From contig JAIBBZ010000034.1 of the NCBI GenBank assembly GCA_019694435.1, positions 1-60,432 of the forward strand: 60,432 nucleotides of DNA. The letters are read 5' to 3'. The notes beneath the pieces were generated by a model. It ran no database searches and was not told the origin of the DNA. It was given only the letters and a program-made list of their open reading frames with translations. Below, one piece after another: positions 1 through 9,250 of this stretch (position 1 is its first letter; every line of letters starts with the position of its first letter). Origin of the DNA: Pirellulales bacterium (GTDB taxonomy: Bacteria > Planctomycetota > Planctomycetia > Pirellulales > JAEUIK01). Both the position numbers and the translations under genes were made by a program.

Positions 1-1683
1 GTGGTCGCGGTGGCTGGCGCCTTGCAGGTGCTGGCGGCGGCGCTGCGCTTGGGCCAGTGGTTTCGTGCCGTGTCGCCGGCCGTGATTCACGGCATGCTTT
101 CCGGCATCGGCATCCTGATCTTCGCCAGCCAGTTCCACGTGATGGTCGACGACCGCCCGCGCGAAAGCGGCTGGGAAAACCTGTTCACCCTGCCCAGCGC
201 GCTGCAAAAGGGCCTGCCGCTCCCCGCGCCCGAGTCGGCCGCGTCGCGCCAGTCGCGCACGGCGCAGCTTCGCCAGGTGGGCCGTTTGCACGAACTGCAG
301 GAAGAGATTCGCGAGTTGGTCGCCGAGAGCGTCAAACGCCAGGCGGCGCCCGACGAGCGACGCACCGAGGCCGAATGGATTCGCGCGCTGGTGCCCCGGC
401 AACAAGCCGTGCTCGCGGAGCTCGACGTAGTGGTCGGCGAGTGCCGCGCCCGCACCGGCCGGCAGCGCGATCAACAGGCCTGCCGTGCCGGCGAAGAGGC
501 CTTGGTCCAGATGCGCGCCGCCTTGGTCGATTTGGACCGGGGCGTGGTGGAACATGCCCTGCAATCGCAAGCGATCGCGTCCGCAGCGCTCCGCACGATA
601 CTCGACACGCTGAAGAATCACGACTGGGCGGCAAAGATCGGCGTGCTCACCATTCTGGTGCTGGTCGCCTGGCAGTTCTTGCCCTGGCAGCCGCTCCGGC
701 GGGTGCCGGCACCACTCGCGGCCGTGATCGTCGCGACCGCGGCGGCGGGCGTTTTCAGCTTGCCGGTGTTGTACGTCGAGGTTCCCGATCGGCTCAGCGA
801 GGGCGTGCACTTTCCGTCGCTCACGGCGCTCAGCGACGTGCCCCTCCGCGCGCTGTTGCAAGCCGCCATGTTCGTCGCCGTCATCGCCACGGCCGAGACG
901 CTGCTGTGTGCTACGGCCGTCGATCAGATGCACGCCGGTCCGCGCACGCGTTATGAACGCGAGCTGTTCGCACAAGGCGTCGGCAACGCGATTTGCGGTC
1001 TGCTCGGCGCGCTGCCCATGACCGGCGTCATCGTCCGCAGCGCTGCGAACGTGCAGGCCGGTGGGCAAACGCGCTGGAGCGCCTGGCTACACGGTGTATG
1101 GCTCTTGGTGTTCGTCGTCGCCCTGGGCACTTTCTTGCGCATGATCCCCACGTCCTGCCTGGCAGCGATCCTGGTCTACACCGGTCTTAAACTCATCAAC
1201 CTGGCGATCATCGGTCGACTGGCCGAGTTCGGGCGCGGCGAGGTGGTCGTCTACTTGATCACCGTCGGCACAATCGTCGGTGTCGACCTGCTGACCGGCG
1301 TAATCGTGGGCGTGGTCGTCTCGGCGCTGAAGCTGCTCTGGGTCTTCACCCGGCTCAAAGCGCGACTCGAAACCCGCGCCGGCGGCGGCGTGTCGCGGCT
1401 GCGACTCGAGGGCGCCGCGACATTCGTCAGGCTGCCGCTCTTGGCCGCCGAGTTGGAGCGCGTCGGTCCCGGCGACGAGCTGCACATCGACCTGGCGGGG
1501 CTCGATTACATCGACCACGCGTGTCTCGACTTGCTGAGGAACTGGAGCCGCCGGCACGAAGCTACCGGCGGCAAGCTGATCATCGATTGGGACTCGCTGG
1601 TCGCCAAATACGCCGCGGCTGACGATGCGACCGACGTGAATAGGCCCGGACTGCCGGATGCGTCGGCGGCCAGCGCGCACTGA
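1..1683 (+). CDS. SulP family anion transporter with C-terminal STAS domain (5' truncated)
   Basis: Open from the first base to a TGA stop. The missing N-terminal membrane helices of the SulP fold imply that the true start lies upstream of the window, so the GTG at base 1 is not taken as the start. Hydrophobic segments typical of SulP run through roughly residues 1-50 and 205-450. The last 100 or so residues form a STAS domain (motif LHIDLAGLDYIDHACLDLL). SulP proteins move sulfate, bicarbonate or other anions across the inner membrane; the substrate cannot be told from sequence. Oddity: between two early membrane segments sits a hydrophilic, charged, helix-prone insert of about 130-150 residues (around 52-200) absent from ordinary SulP proteins. 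It converges on the dsbD-like gene with a gap of 26 bases. Confidence 0.85.
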   Translation: MVAVAGALQVLAAALRLGQWFRAVSPAVIHGMLSGIGILIFASQFHVMVDDRPRESGWENLFTLPSALQKGLPLPAPESAASRQSRTAQLRQVGRLHELQEEIRELVAESVKRQAAPDERRTEAEWIRALVPRQQAVLAELDVVVGECRARTGRQRDQQACRAGEEALVQMRAALVDLDRGVVEHALQSQAIASAALRTILDTLKNHDWAAKIGVLTILVLVAWQFLPWQPLRRVPAPLAAVIVATAAAGVFSLPVLYVEVPDRLSEGVHFPSLTALSDVPLRALLQAAMFVAVIATAETLLCATAVDQMHAGPRTRYERELFAQGVGNAICGLLGALPMTGVIVRSAANVQAGGQTRWSAWLHGVWLLVFVVALGTFLRMIPTSCLAAILVYTGLKLINLAIIGRLAEFGRGEVVVYLITVGTIVGVDLLTGVIVGVVVSALKLLWVFTRLKARLETRAGGGVSRLRLEGAATFVRLPLLAAELERVGPGDELHIDLAGLDYIDHACLDLLRNWSRRHEATGGKLIIDWDSLVAKYAAADDATDVNRPGLPDASAASAH

Positions 1684-1709
1684 CTGACGCACCAACCCGC
1701 GAGCTCAGC

Positions 1710-4256
1710 CTACTGGGCCCGCGCCTGGCGCACTTCGTCGGTTACGCGCGAGGGCCCGGCTTTGCGCAGCGCGTCGAGCAACGTGGACTTGCTATACGGC
1801 TCGGCGAACACGATCGGCTCGTTGGGCCGGCCGGCGGGAAAGATGGCGAGCACGGGCACCTGCCGCGTGCCGGCGACGGCCTCGAGCAGCTTGGTTTCCT
1901 CGGGCGCATCGTGCGTCATGTCGGCCACGAGCGTCACGACCTCGTTGGCCAGGACCAGGTCCTTCGTCTCGCGCTGGTTAAGCACCGTTTTTTCGAGAAA
2001 TTTACAGGTCGTACACCAATCGGCGGTGAAGTCGACCATCACGGTTTGATTGGCCGCGGTCAGGGCCTCGAGCCGCTTCATCGAGAAGGGCTGCCAAGGC
2101 AGCTCCTCGCCCTGGTGCGCGGCCGGCGCCTCGGGCGCCGTCGCGAATTGCGGATTGGCGTCGTTCATCCGCGCTTGATCGACGGCTCGGGCGACGAGCA
2201 GGTTGAAGCGGCTCTCCATCACGTCGTCGAGCCAGCTAAACGACACCGCGTAGAAAATCACCGAGAGGGCAATGGCCCCGGCCCAGGCAATCACACGTTC
2301 GCCAAACTCGGCATGGAGCGGCACCCGACCGTACCACCAGCAGGCCATCCACAGGCCGAACAGAAACGCCACCGAAGGAATCACCAGGTGGCCCGGCACG
2401 CTCATCAACAACCACACCACGGTACCCAGCAGCAAGAAACCCATGAACTGCTTGAACAGGTCCATCCAGGCGCCGGGCTTGGGCAGCCAGCGAATCAGGC
2501 GCGGAAAGGCCCCGATCATCAGGTAGGGGCTCGCCATCCCAAGTCCCACGGCCGTGAAGACCGCAAACGTACTGGGGGCCGGTTGCTTGACGGCCCAGGC
2601 GACGGCCGTGCCCATGAACGGACCCGTGCAAGGCGTCGCCAGCAGCGTGGTCACCACGCCTTTGGCGAACGCGCCGGCGGGGCCTTCCTTGTTGGCCAGT
2701 TTTTGGGCCGAGCCGCCCGTGGCAAAACCGGGAATCGGCACTTCCCAGATGCCCAGGAAGCTCAGGCCCATCGTAAACACCACCGCGGCCAGCGCGATGT
2801 TGAATTCGGGCTTGGTGAAGAGCTGTCCCCAGCCATATTTCAAACTCACGGCCAGCCAGGCCAACACGAGAAACACGGCGATCAGGCCGGCCGAATACCA
2901 GAGATTGAGCGAAAACACTCGCAACCGGCTCTCGCCGCTCTGCTGTACGAACGACAGGATCTTCAGGCCGATGACCGGCAGCACGCACGGCATGAAGTTC
3001 AAGAGCAGACCGCCGAGGAAGCCGCCCACGAGCCTGACGCCCAGCGAAGCATCGCTGGCGGCGCTCGTTTGCACCTGCAAATGTTCGAGATTGAGCGACG
3101 AGCCGGGCCCGCTCACGGCGGCTTCGGCCGCTTCTTTGTATTTGCCCGGCGCAAAGACCAGCGGCACGCGAGCCATCGAACCGCCCAGGTCGAGCATGGC
3201 CTGAAACGTCGCGCCGCGGGGTTTGTCACAGCCGCTCTCGGTGCACGACTGATAGCCGATCAGGCCCGAGATGTTGACCGGGCCCTTGGGCTCGTCAGTC
3301 GGGCGCAGTTCGATCGTCCAGGTCACCGGCCGGTCGTAATAGCTCTCGGTGGCGCCGGGTACACCGTCAAGCGGGTGCGTAATCGGCTCGCGGTCGGCCA
3401 GCGGTTGGCTCACCGTCCAATCGGCCGGCTGCTCGGTGACGATCAACGTAGGCTTCGAAATCTGCTCGGGATCGCGATCGGCCCAGGCGTAAATGTGATA
3501 GCCCGGATCGGGCATTGCCGTGATCACCAGCCGCAAGCCGCCACCGGACTCGGCGCGTTCGACGTAGCCTTCAAGCGCGGTCGCGCTGCCTGATTCACGA
3601 AATCCGGCGCTGCCTGCGGCACTGGGTTCCGCCGGAGCGGGCGCCGCGCCAGGTTGCGCCGCCGGGGCTGCCGCGGCGATGGCGGCCGCCTTGCCCAGCC
3701 GCGCTACGAACGGGTAATCGGTGGGGGGCATGCACCCGTTCGCATCGCACGCTTGGACGTTGACGATGCCCTTAATCTCAACCGCGGTCGGATCGACGCC
3801 CTCGGTGAATTCCAAAGGCACATACCAGAGCACGTCGCCCTCGTGGCTCTCGATCGAGATGCCGGGGAAGGCAATCGGCTCGGCACCGATGTGGGGCGGA
3901 GGAACCGCGACGAACTCGCCGGCCAGCTTGTACTGCGGCGACACGGCCAGCTTGATCTTGCTCTTGAGCGGACCACCCGGAGGCTGTGTCAGCGAATAGA
4001 TGTGCCAGCCGGGCTGAATCGTGCAGCGAATCTGCAGTTGCGCGGGAGCATCGGCCGAAGGGGCGGTGAACTCGGCCGCCACGGCGATCTGGGCTTCCGG
4101 CTGCGCGGCGCTGCCCGCTAGCGGACCGTCGTCGAGCAGACCGGCGCCGGCCGGCTGCGCGTGGGCCATGGCGGCCCCGAGCCCGATCGCCCCCAGCAGG
4201 GCCACGAAGAGCCACGCCAGGACAATGCAGCGACGAGGAGAAATCAAGTAGGTCAT
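1710..4256 (-). CDS. DsbD-like thiol:disulfide interchange protein with C-terminal thioredoxin domain
   Basis: 848 residues from the ATG at 4256, chosen because it begins directly at a signal peptide (MTYLISPRRCIVLAWLF then Ala-rich, AHA cleavage-like site); a longer in-frame start at 4364 would add an unrelated leader. After the signal come two tandem DsbD-alpha-like immunoglobulin-type domains (about 45-190 and 220-370), each with a Cys pair (CDANGC; CTESGC). A membrane domain of the CcdA/DsbD type follows (PCVLP with Cys424, later ATPCTGP), then a thioredoxin domain with WCTTC (Cys748, Cys751). The family passes electrons from cytoplasmic thioredoxin across the inner membrane to extracytoplasmic thiols, used in cytochrome c maturation and disulfide repair. 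The window holds several c-type cytochromes that would need this. It lies 86 bases downstream of the kinase-like gene on the same strand. Confidence 0.88.
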   Translation of the reverse strand: MTYLISPRRCIVLAWLFVALLGAIGLGAAMAHAQPAGAGLLDDGPLAGSAAQPEAQIAVAAEFTAPSADAPAQLQIRCTIQPGWHIYSLTQPPGGPLKSKIKLAVSPQYKLAGEFVAVPPPHIGAEPIAFPGISIESHEGDVLWYVPLEFTEGVDPTAVEIKGIVNVQACDANGCMPPTDYPFVARLGKAAAIAAAAPAAQPGAAPAPAEPSAAGSAGFRESGSATALEGYVERAESGGGLRLVITAMPDPGYHIYAWADRDPEQISKPTLIVTEQPADWTVSQPLADREPITHPLDGVPGATESYYDRPVTWTIELRPTDEPKGPVNISGLIGYQSCTESGCDKPRGATFQAMLDLGGSMARVPLVFAPGKYKEAAEAAVSGPGSSLNLEHLQVQTSAASDASLGVRLVGGFLGGLLLNFMPCVLPVIGLKILSFVQQSGESRLRVFSLNLWYSAGLIAVFLVLAWLAVSLKYGWGQLFTKPEFNIALAAVVFTMGLSFLGIWEVPIPGFATGGSAQKLANKEGPAGAFAKGVVTTLLATPCTGPFMGTAVAWAVKQPAPSTFAVFTAVGLGMASPYLMIGAFPRLIRWLPKPGAWMDLFKQFMGFLLLGTVVWLLMSVPGHLVIPSVAFLFGLWMACWWYGRVPLHAEFGERVIAWAGAIALSVIFYAVSFSWLDDVMESRFNLLVARAVDQARMNDANPQFATAPEAPAAHQGEELPWQPFSMKRLEALTAANQTVMVDFTADWCTTCKFLEKTVLNQRETKDLVLANEVVTLVADMTHDAPEETKLLEAVAGTRQVPVLAIFPAGRPNEPIVFAEPYSKSTLLDALRKAGPSRVTDEVRQARAQ

Positions 4257-4342
4257 TGTTGGGCAGGATTTTACCGCTGGCCGGCGGAGGCGGTCAATTT
4301 GCAGTCGTTCGGCCGACAGGCCTCGATACGCCAGCGCCACAC

Positions 4343-5452
4343 TTAAGGTTCGCCCGGTAACCACAGGCGTTTAGTCTTACCTTCGGCGCCGTCTGGGGTT
4401 GAAGTCCGCCCCGGCCCCAGACCATCGCCCCGGTCGACCCTGTCGTTCAAGTTGAAAAGCCTGCTGACAGCAGCCAGAAACTGCCGGGCCACTGCTTCGA
4501 TGTCGGCGAAGGCCTTTCGGTCACGGTACAGCCACTCGAGCCAGTTCACGCACGACAGCACGACCGTGCTGTGATCGAGCGCCGCTAGCGAAGACCGCTC
4601 GCCGTGAGCAAGCGGCCGGCGCGACTCGTACGCCGCCAACCCGGTTTGCCACAGCGCGTCGTCGTTGGCGGCCAGACTTCCGAGCAATCGCACGATATCG
4701 GTCGCCGGGCTGTCCGTCCGCAGCGCCCCGTAGTCAATGATTCCGCTGACCTGACCGCCTGCGAACAACACGTTCTGCCGCCAGATATCGCGAAGACAGG
4801 GACACCAAGGCACCTGCACGGTGCGTCGCGAGGAAAGCTCGATCGCCAACGGCGGCAGGAGTTTCTCGATGGGCCCCATCGCCGCCGTCGCCGTCGCGTC
4901 GATGGAAGCCAGACGGCCGTTGCGCACGGCCGACGCGATCGCTTGCCAATCGCCACGCAGCAGGGTCTCGACACGGTCCAACCGCTCGGCGATCACCCTG
5001 GCGGGCCCGATGCCGGCTTCTGGCGGCGGCAATTCACCCACGGCAAGGTGAAACTCGGCCAGCGCCTCGAGCGCCGCGGCGACCTGCTCGCTCGAACACG
5101 GCGGCCCCACGGCCGGGCTCCCCGGCAGCCACGGTGCGATTTCCCAAATCTGCCCGGCATGCTCAACGAAAGTCTCTCCTTGCCGAGTCTGTTGCGCGAC
5201 GGCCAGCCCGCTGCATCCGTGCTCGGCGGCAAAGCGAATCACGCGGTGGATCCAGGCCAGGCGCCGGGCATCGGGGCCCGAGATTGGCCACTGCCGAACA
5301 CCGTAGTCCCCAGCGGCGGTGTGCAGCCGCCAAAGTCGAGCCCCGCTGAACCCGCCGCCGACCACAGCCGTAACAACCTCAGCGTCGGCAAGATGGTCGG
5401 GATAGGCAGGCAGGACGGCCGCGATCTCATCAAATTCCGGTCGACGTCGCAT
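4343..5452 (-). CDS. Aminoglycoside phosphotransferase-like (APH/ChoK fold) kinase
   Basis: 369 residues from the ATG at 5452 (MRRRPEFDEI); the frame stays open to 5533, but the extra residues do not look like the family. N-terminal ATP-binding lobe with GGGFSGARLWRL as the glycine-rich loop, then a C-terminal lobe in which the catalytic loop reads CLRDIWRQNVLF followed by GIIDYGAL. Asp and Asn of the loop and the metal-binding Asp of IDYG are present, but the usual His of the HxD motif is replaced (CLRD). The fold phosphorylates small molecules such as antibiotics, choline or homoserine; the substrate cannot be assigned here. No good ribosome-binding site precedes either start. Transcribed toward the dsbD-like gene and divergent from the metalloprotease. 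Confidence 0.75.
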   Translation of the reverse strand: MRRRPEFDEIAAVLPAYPDHLADAEVVTAVVGGGFSGARLWRLHTAAGDYGVRQWPISGPDARRLAWIHRVIRFAAEHGCSGLAVAQQTRQGETFVEHAGQIWEIAPWLPGSPAVGPPCSSEQVAAALEALAEFHLAVGELPPPEAGIGPARVIAERLDRVETLLRGDWQAIASAVRNGRLASIDATATAAMGPIEKLLPPLAIELSSRRTVQVPWCPCLRDIWRQNVLFAGGQVSGIIDYGALRTDSPATDIVRLLGSLAANDDALWQTGLAAYESRRPLAHGERSSLAALDHSTVVLSCVNWLEWLYRDRKAFADIEAVARQFLAAVSRLFNLNDRVDRGDGLGPGRTSTPDGAEGKTKRLWLPGEP

Positions 5453-5628
5453 AACGGGGGAAATGGGGTATATTTGAGAGTTCCAAAATCTAGGCAGAGC
5501 ACGATGCCTACGACAGGCCGGTGCACCTGTCACCCTCGTGGAACCCCGCCCCTTACGCCACCCAGCCTGCGATGTAGCGATTCGCCGGCCGCCGGGTTGG
5601 CTTATGAACCATCAAGACGGATACACCC

Positions 5629-8346
5629 ATGCGCGCTTGCCGCACCTTGTTCGGACCGATCCTCTTTGGTTGCCTGGCGCTGACGGTAGGGCTGTCGCAC
5701 GCTGCGGACTCCCCGGCGAACGACACCCCCTCGGCTAGTGCCGAAGCTCCGGCCGCAAACGCCCGCGCCGCCGATACGGTTGCCACGGCAGCGCCGGCGT
5801 TTCCGCCCTTCAACGAGGTGATCAAAGAGCCCAAGACGACCGAGGGCCTGATCAAGATCCACCAGGAGAAAGGCCGGCTGTTTGCCGAACTGGCCCCCGG
5901 CGATCTGAACCGCGACTTCATCGTACTCATCGCCATCGCCAAGGGCATCGGCGAAGGTCCGCTGTTGGGCGGCATGACCTGGGGTTTTGGCGACGACTGG
6001 GTGTGGCAGTTCCGCAAGGTGGATGACAACATCCAGGTCGTCCGCCGCAATGTGCGATTCAAGGCCAACCCGGGCAGTCCCGAGGCCGACGCCGTCGCGC
6101 TGGCCTATACCGACAGCGTGTTGTTCGCGCTGCCGATCGCCACGATGAGCCCCTCGGGCGCCTATGTTGTCGATCTGTCGCAGGTGTTCTTGAGCGACCT
6201 GCCGCAAATCGCGTCGATCCTGCCGGGTTTCGGCTTTGCGTCCAACCGTTCGACCGTCTCGAAGGTCAAGGGTTTCCCGAACAATCTCGAATTGGAGATC
6301 GCCGCGACCTATGCCTCGGGCGGCATGATCGAGCTCGATTCGGTGCCCGATAGCCGCGGCGTGACGATCAACATCCACTATTCGATCAGCGCCTTGCCGC
6401 AGACGAACTACAAGCCGCGGCTGGCCGACGACCGGGTGGGCTATTTTCTCACGGTGACGAAGGACTATTCGAAGCAGGGCGATCTCGATCGCTTCGTGCG
6501 GTATATCAACCGCTGGCAACTGGAGAAGGCCGACGCGTCGGCCGAGTTGTCGCCGCCGAAGAAGCCGATCATCTTTTATCTCGAAAAGACGGTCCCCTAC
6601 GCTTATCGCAAGCCGATCCGCGAGGGCATCGAAGAATGGAACAAGGCCTTTGAAAAGGCCGGTTATGTCAACGCCATCGAGGTGCGACAGCAGTCTGACC
6701 GGGACGAATGGGATCCCGAAGACATCAACTTCAATACGTTTCGTTGGATTACGGCCAGCGCCGGCTTCGCGATGGGGCCCAGCCGCGTGAACCCGCTGAC
6801 GGGCCAGATTCTCGATGCCGACATCATCTTCGATGCCGACTTCGTCGAGTCGTGGAAGCAAGAGTACGAGACGTTCACTCCGGCCTCGATTGCCGCGCTC
6901 ACCGGCGGCGCGCTGGACGTCAAGAGCTACGAGGAAGAGTTGCGCCGCATGCCGCAGTTCTTGCGCCATGCCCACGGTTGCCGCTGTGAACTGCACGGCG
7001 GCCTGACGCGCGAGCTGGCCTTCGGCTCGGCGGCCCTAACGATTGCCGCCGAGGCCTCGCCGGCGACTGATGGCCAGGTCGAGAAAATGATCCTGCAAGG
7101 CCTCAAGGAAGTGACCATGCACGAGGTCGGCCACACGCTGGGCCTGCGTCACAACTTCAAGGCCAGCAGCTGGCTCACACTGGCCGAGGCCAACGACCCG
7201 ACGAAGACGTCGCAGCATGGCCTGACCGCCTCGGTCATGGACTATAACCCGACGAATATCGCCCCCAAGGGCACGCCGCAGGGCGACTACTTCTCGACGA
7301 CGCTGGGCCCTTACGACCTGTGGGCGATCGAATACGGCTACAAGAACGTCAGCGGCGGGTCGCCCGAGGGTGAACTGGCCGAGCTCAAGAAGATCGCCAG
7401 CCGCTGCGGCGAGCCGGGCCTGGCCTTTGCGACCGACGAAGACACCCGCGGCATCGACAGCGACCCCTATTCGAACCGCTTCGACCTGGGCGCCGACCCG
7501 ATCGAATACGCTTCGCAACGGGCCAAGATCATCGCCGATCTGTGGCCGGGCCTGGTCGACCGCGTCAGCGCGGAGGGCGACGGTTATCAGAAAGTCCGTC
7601 GGGCGTTCGGCATCCTGCTGGGCAACCACGGCCGCGCCATGTTCTTCGCCTCGCGATTCGTCGGTGGCGTGAGCGTCAACCGCGATCACAAGGGCGACGC
7701 CAATGCCAAGGCCCCGTTTGTGATCGTGCCCGCCGACAAACAACGCGCCGCGCTGGCGCTGCTCGAGGAACAGGTCTTCAGCGCCAAACCGTTTCAGTTT
7801 CCGCCCGAGTTGTACAACCACCTCGCCGCGTCGCGCTGGGTTCATTGGGGAACCTTCGACCCGCCGCGGGTCGACTATCCCGCGCATGAAGTCATCCTGA
7901 TGTGGCAGACGCGGATCCTCGACCAACTGCTCTCGTCGCTCACCCTGCAGCGGCTCTACGACAGCGAGTTGAAGGTCGACGCCGACCAGGACGCGATGAG
8001 CACCGCCGAGCTGATCGAGCGGCTGACGACGGCCGTGTACGCCGAGTTGGGCAAGATCGACGCGGCCGGCCAGTACACCAACCGCAAGCCGGCCGTCAGC
8101 AGCCTGCGCCGTAACCTGCAGCGTTATTACCTGAGCATGCTGTCGTCGCTGGCGATGGGCAACTCGGGGGCGCCGGCCGACTGCGCCACGGTGGCCTATA
8201 TCACGCTCGAAGACCTGAAGGCCAGGATCGACGCGCAGCTCGCCGCCGACGTCAAGCTCGACACCTACACCCGAGCCCACCTCCGCGAATCGTCGACGCG
8301 CATCGCCAAGGTGCTCGACGCCCGCCTGGAATTGGGCCAACCCTGA
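5629..8346 (+). CDS. Secreted zinc-dependent metalloprotease (DUF5117/DUF5118 type)
   Basis: 905 residues with an N-terminal signal peptide (MRACRTLFGPILFGCLALTVGLSHA) and a short Ala/Ser/Pro-rich linker. The zincin signature is HEVGHTLGLRHNF with His498, Glu499, His502 and a third ligand at His508; the residues that follow include the Met-turn-like SVMDYNP. Long N-terminal and C-terminal regions match the architecture of bacterial metalloproteases annotated with DUF5117, DUF5118 and a DUF4953-type catalytic part. It probably degrades or processes extracytoplasmic proteins; the natural substrate is unknown. A perfect 12-bp inverted repeat lies just after the stop and may end its transcript before the P-II gene. 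Confidence 0.88.
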   Translation: MRACRTLFGPILFGCLALTVGLSHAADSPANDTPSASAEAPAANARAADTVATAAPAFPPFNEVIKEPKTTEGLIKIHQEKGRLFAELAPGDLNRDFIVLIAIAKGIGEGPLLGGMTWGFGDDWVWQFRKVDDNIQVVRRNVRFKANPGSPEADAVALAYTDSVLFALPIATMSPSGAYVVDLSQVFLSDLPQIASILPGFGFASNRSTVSKVKGFPNNLELEIAATYASGGMIELDSVPDSRGVTINIHYSISALPQTNYKPRLADDRVGYFLTVTKDYSKQGDLDRFVRYINRWQLEKADASAELSPPKKPIIFYLEKTVPYAYRKPIREGIEEWNKAFEKAGYVNAIEVRQQSDRDEWDPEDINFNTFRWITASAGFAMGPSRVNPLTGQILDADIIFDADFVESWKQEYETFTPASIAALTGGALDVKSYEEELRRMPQFLRHAHGCRCELHGGLTRELAFGSAALTIAAEASPATDGQVEKMILQGLKEVTMHEVGHTLGLRHNFKASSWLTLAEANDPTKTSQHGLTASVMDYNPTNIAPKGTPQGDYFSTTLGPYDLWAIEYGYKNVSGGSPEGELAELKKIASRCGEPGLAFATDEDTRGIDSDPYSNRFDLGADPIEYASQRAKIIADLWPGLVDRVSAEGDGYQKVRRAFGILLGNHGRAMFFASRFVGGVSVNRDHKGDANAKAPFVIVPADKQRAALALLEEQVFSAKPFQFPPELYNHLAASRWVHWGTFDPPRVDYPAHEVILMWQTRILDQLLSSLTLQRLYDSELKVDADQDAMSTAELIERLTTAVYAELGKIDAAGQYTNRKPAVSSLRRNLQRYYLSMLSSLAMGNSGAPADCATVAYITLEDLKARIDAQLAADVKLDTYTRAHLRESSTRIAKVLDARLELGQP

Positions 8347-8355
8347 TCGCCCGCA

Positions 8356-8385
8356 CGCGCTGCCGGCTTTGCCGCCGGCAGCGCG
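8356..8385 (+). terminator. Perfect 12-bp inverted repeat downstream of the metalloprotease
   Basis: Arms CGCGCTGCCGGC and GCCGGCAGCGCG with a 6-base loop, ten bases after the metalloprotease stop codon. There is no U-tract, so this is a candidate RNA-ending or 3'-protecting hairpin, not a proven intrinsic terminator. Confidence 0.45.
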
Positions 8386-8432
8386 CCGCGGTATCTTGAA
8401 CGAGGCAGCTTTCGTTCGAGGTGCCGTGCGCG

Positions 8433-8780
8433 ATGAAACTCATTCTGGCCGTCATTCAGCCAACCAAGCTTACGGCCGTGCGCGAAGCGCTCGCGCGCAT
8501 CGGCGTCACGCGGATGACTGTCGGCGACGCCCAGGGCTATGCCCGCCAGCGCGGGCACACGGCCTTGTATCGCGGCCACGAGTATGCCACGAACCTCCTG
8601 CGCAAGGTGGCGCTGGAGATCGTCGTCAACGACGACTTTCTCGATCGCACTGTGGACACGCTCGTACAAGTGGCCCGCACCGGGCACGACGGCGAAATCG
8701 GCGACGGCAAGATCTTCGTGCTGCCGGCCGACGACACGATCCAGATCGACGACGGCCAGCGCGGCAAGGGAGCGGTCTGA
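8433..8780 (+). CDS. P-II family nitrogen regulatory protein (GlnB/GlnK-like)
   Basis: 115 residues from the ATG at 8433 (MKLILAVIQP); the in-frame ATG four codons earlier is less likely because the family starts at MK(K/L)I, and GAGGTG sits about ten bases upstream. The T-loop is intact (GHTALYRGHEY) with Tyr51, the site uridylylated in enteric GlnB. The C-terminal TGxIGDGKIF signature is present but carries a short insert (ARTGHDGEIGDGKIF). P-II trimers bind ATP/ADP and 2-oxoglutarate and report nitrogen and carbon status to transporters and enzymes. No amtB, glnA or glnD lies in the window, so its partner is not evident from context. Confidence 0.92.
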   Translation: MKLILAVIQPTKLTAVREALARIGVTRMTVGDAQGYARQRGHTALYRGHEYATNLLRKVALEIVVNDDFLDRTVDTLVQVARTGHDGEIGDGKIFVLPADDTIQIDDGQRGKGAV

Positions 8781-8798
8781 CGACCTGCCGAAACCGTC

Positions 8799-9164
8799 AT
8801 GCGGGCCCTGTTCGTGACCGGCGATCTGATGTTCTCCTCGCACATCGTGGCGCAGGCCAAGGCCCGCGGCATCGCGATCGAACTGGCGTTGTCGCCGGCG
8901 GCCCTGCGCGAGAAATTCGCCGCCGCACCGGCCGCCGTCGTCGTGCTCGATCTGAATACCGCGGCGATCGATCCGGCGGAACTTGCCGCCTGGCTGCGGA
9001 GCCAACCGCAGCCGCCCGGCGCAATCTTGGCCTATGCACCGCACGTGCACGCCGATCGCCTGGCCGAGGCCCGCGCCGCCGGGTGCGACCAGGTGCTCAC
9101 GCGCGGACAGTTTCACGAGCGCGGGGTCGATGCGATCGCAGCGGCCTTCGATCGCCAGGCATGA
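8799..9164 (+). CDS. Response-regulator receiver-like protein (probable pseudo-receiver)
   Basis: 121 residues, starting 18 bases after the P-II stop, so the two are likely co-transcribed. The fold pattern is that of a stand-alone CheY-type receiver: a hydrophobic strand ending in an acidic residue (VVVLDLN, Asp51), then LAYAP in the T/S position and a late LTRGQF where receivers normally carry a Lys. The N-terminal acidic pair is degenerate and the conserved Lys is replaced by Arg, so phosphorylation may be lost. No output domain and no adjacent kinase. Role unknown; the pairing with P-II is the only contextual hint. Confidence 0.6.
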   Translation: MRALFVTGDLMFSSHIVAQAKARGIAIELALSPAALREKFAAAPAAVVVLDLNTAAIDPAELAAWLRSQPQPPGAILAYAPHVHADRLAEARAAGCDQVLTRGQFHERGVDAIAAAFDRQA

Positions 9165-9250
9165 ACCCGGTCGACACGCGCGCTCAAGCGACAGCCGTTC
9201 AGCGTGCTTGCGATGCAGCGCCCGCTATATCGCTCGCCCGTCATTTCACG

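Noticed and set aside
1911..3593. 560-residue plus-strand open frame
   Set aside because: It lies wholly opposite the dsbD-like gene, is Arg/His/Gln-rich and has no recognisable motif; a GC-rich shadow frame.
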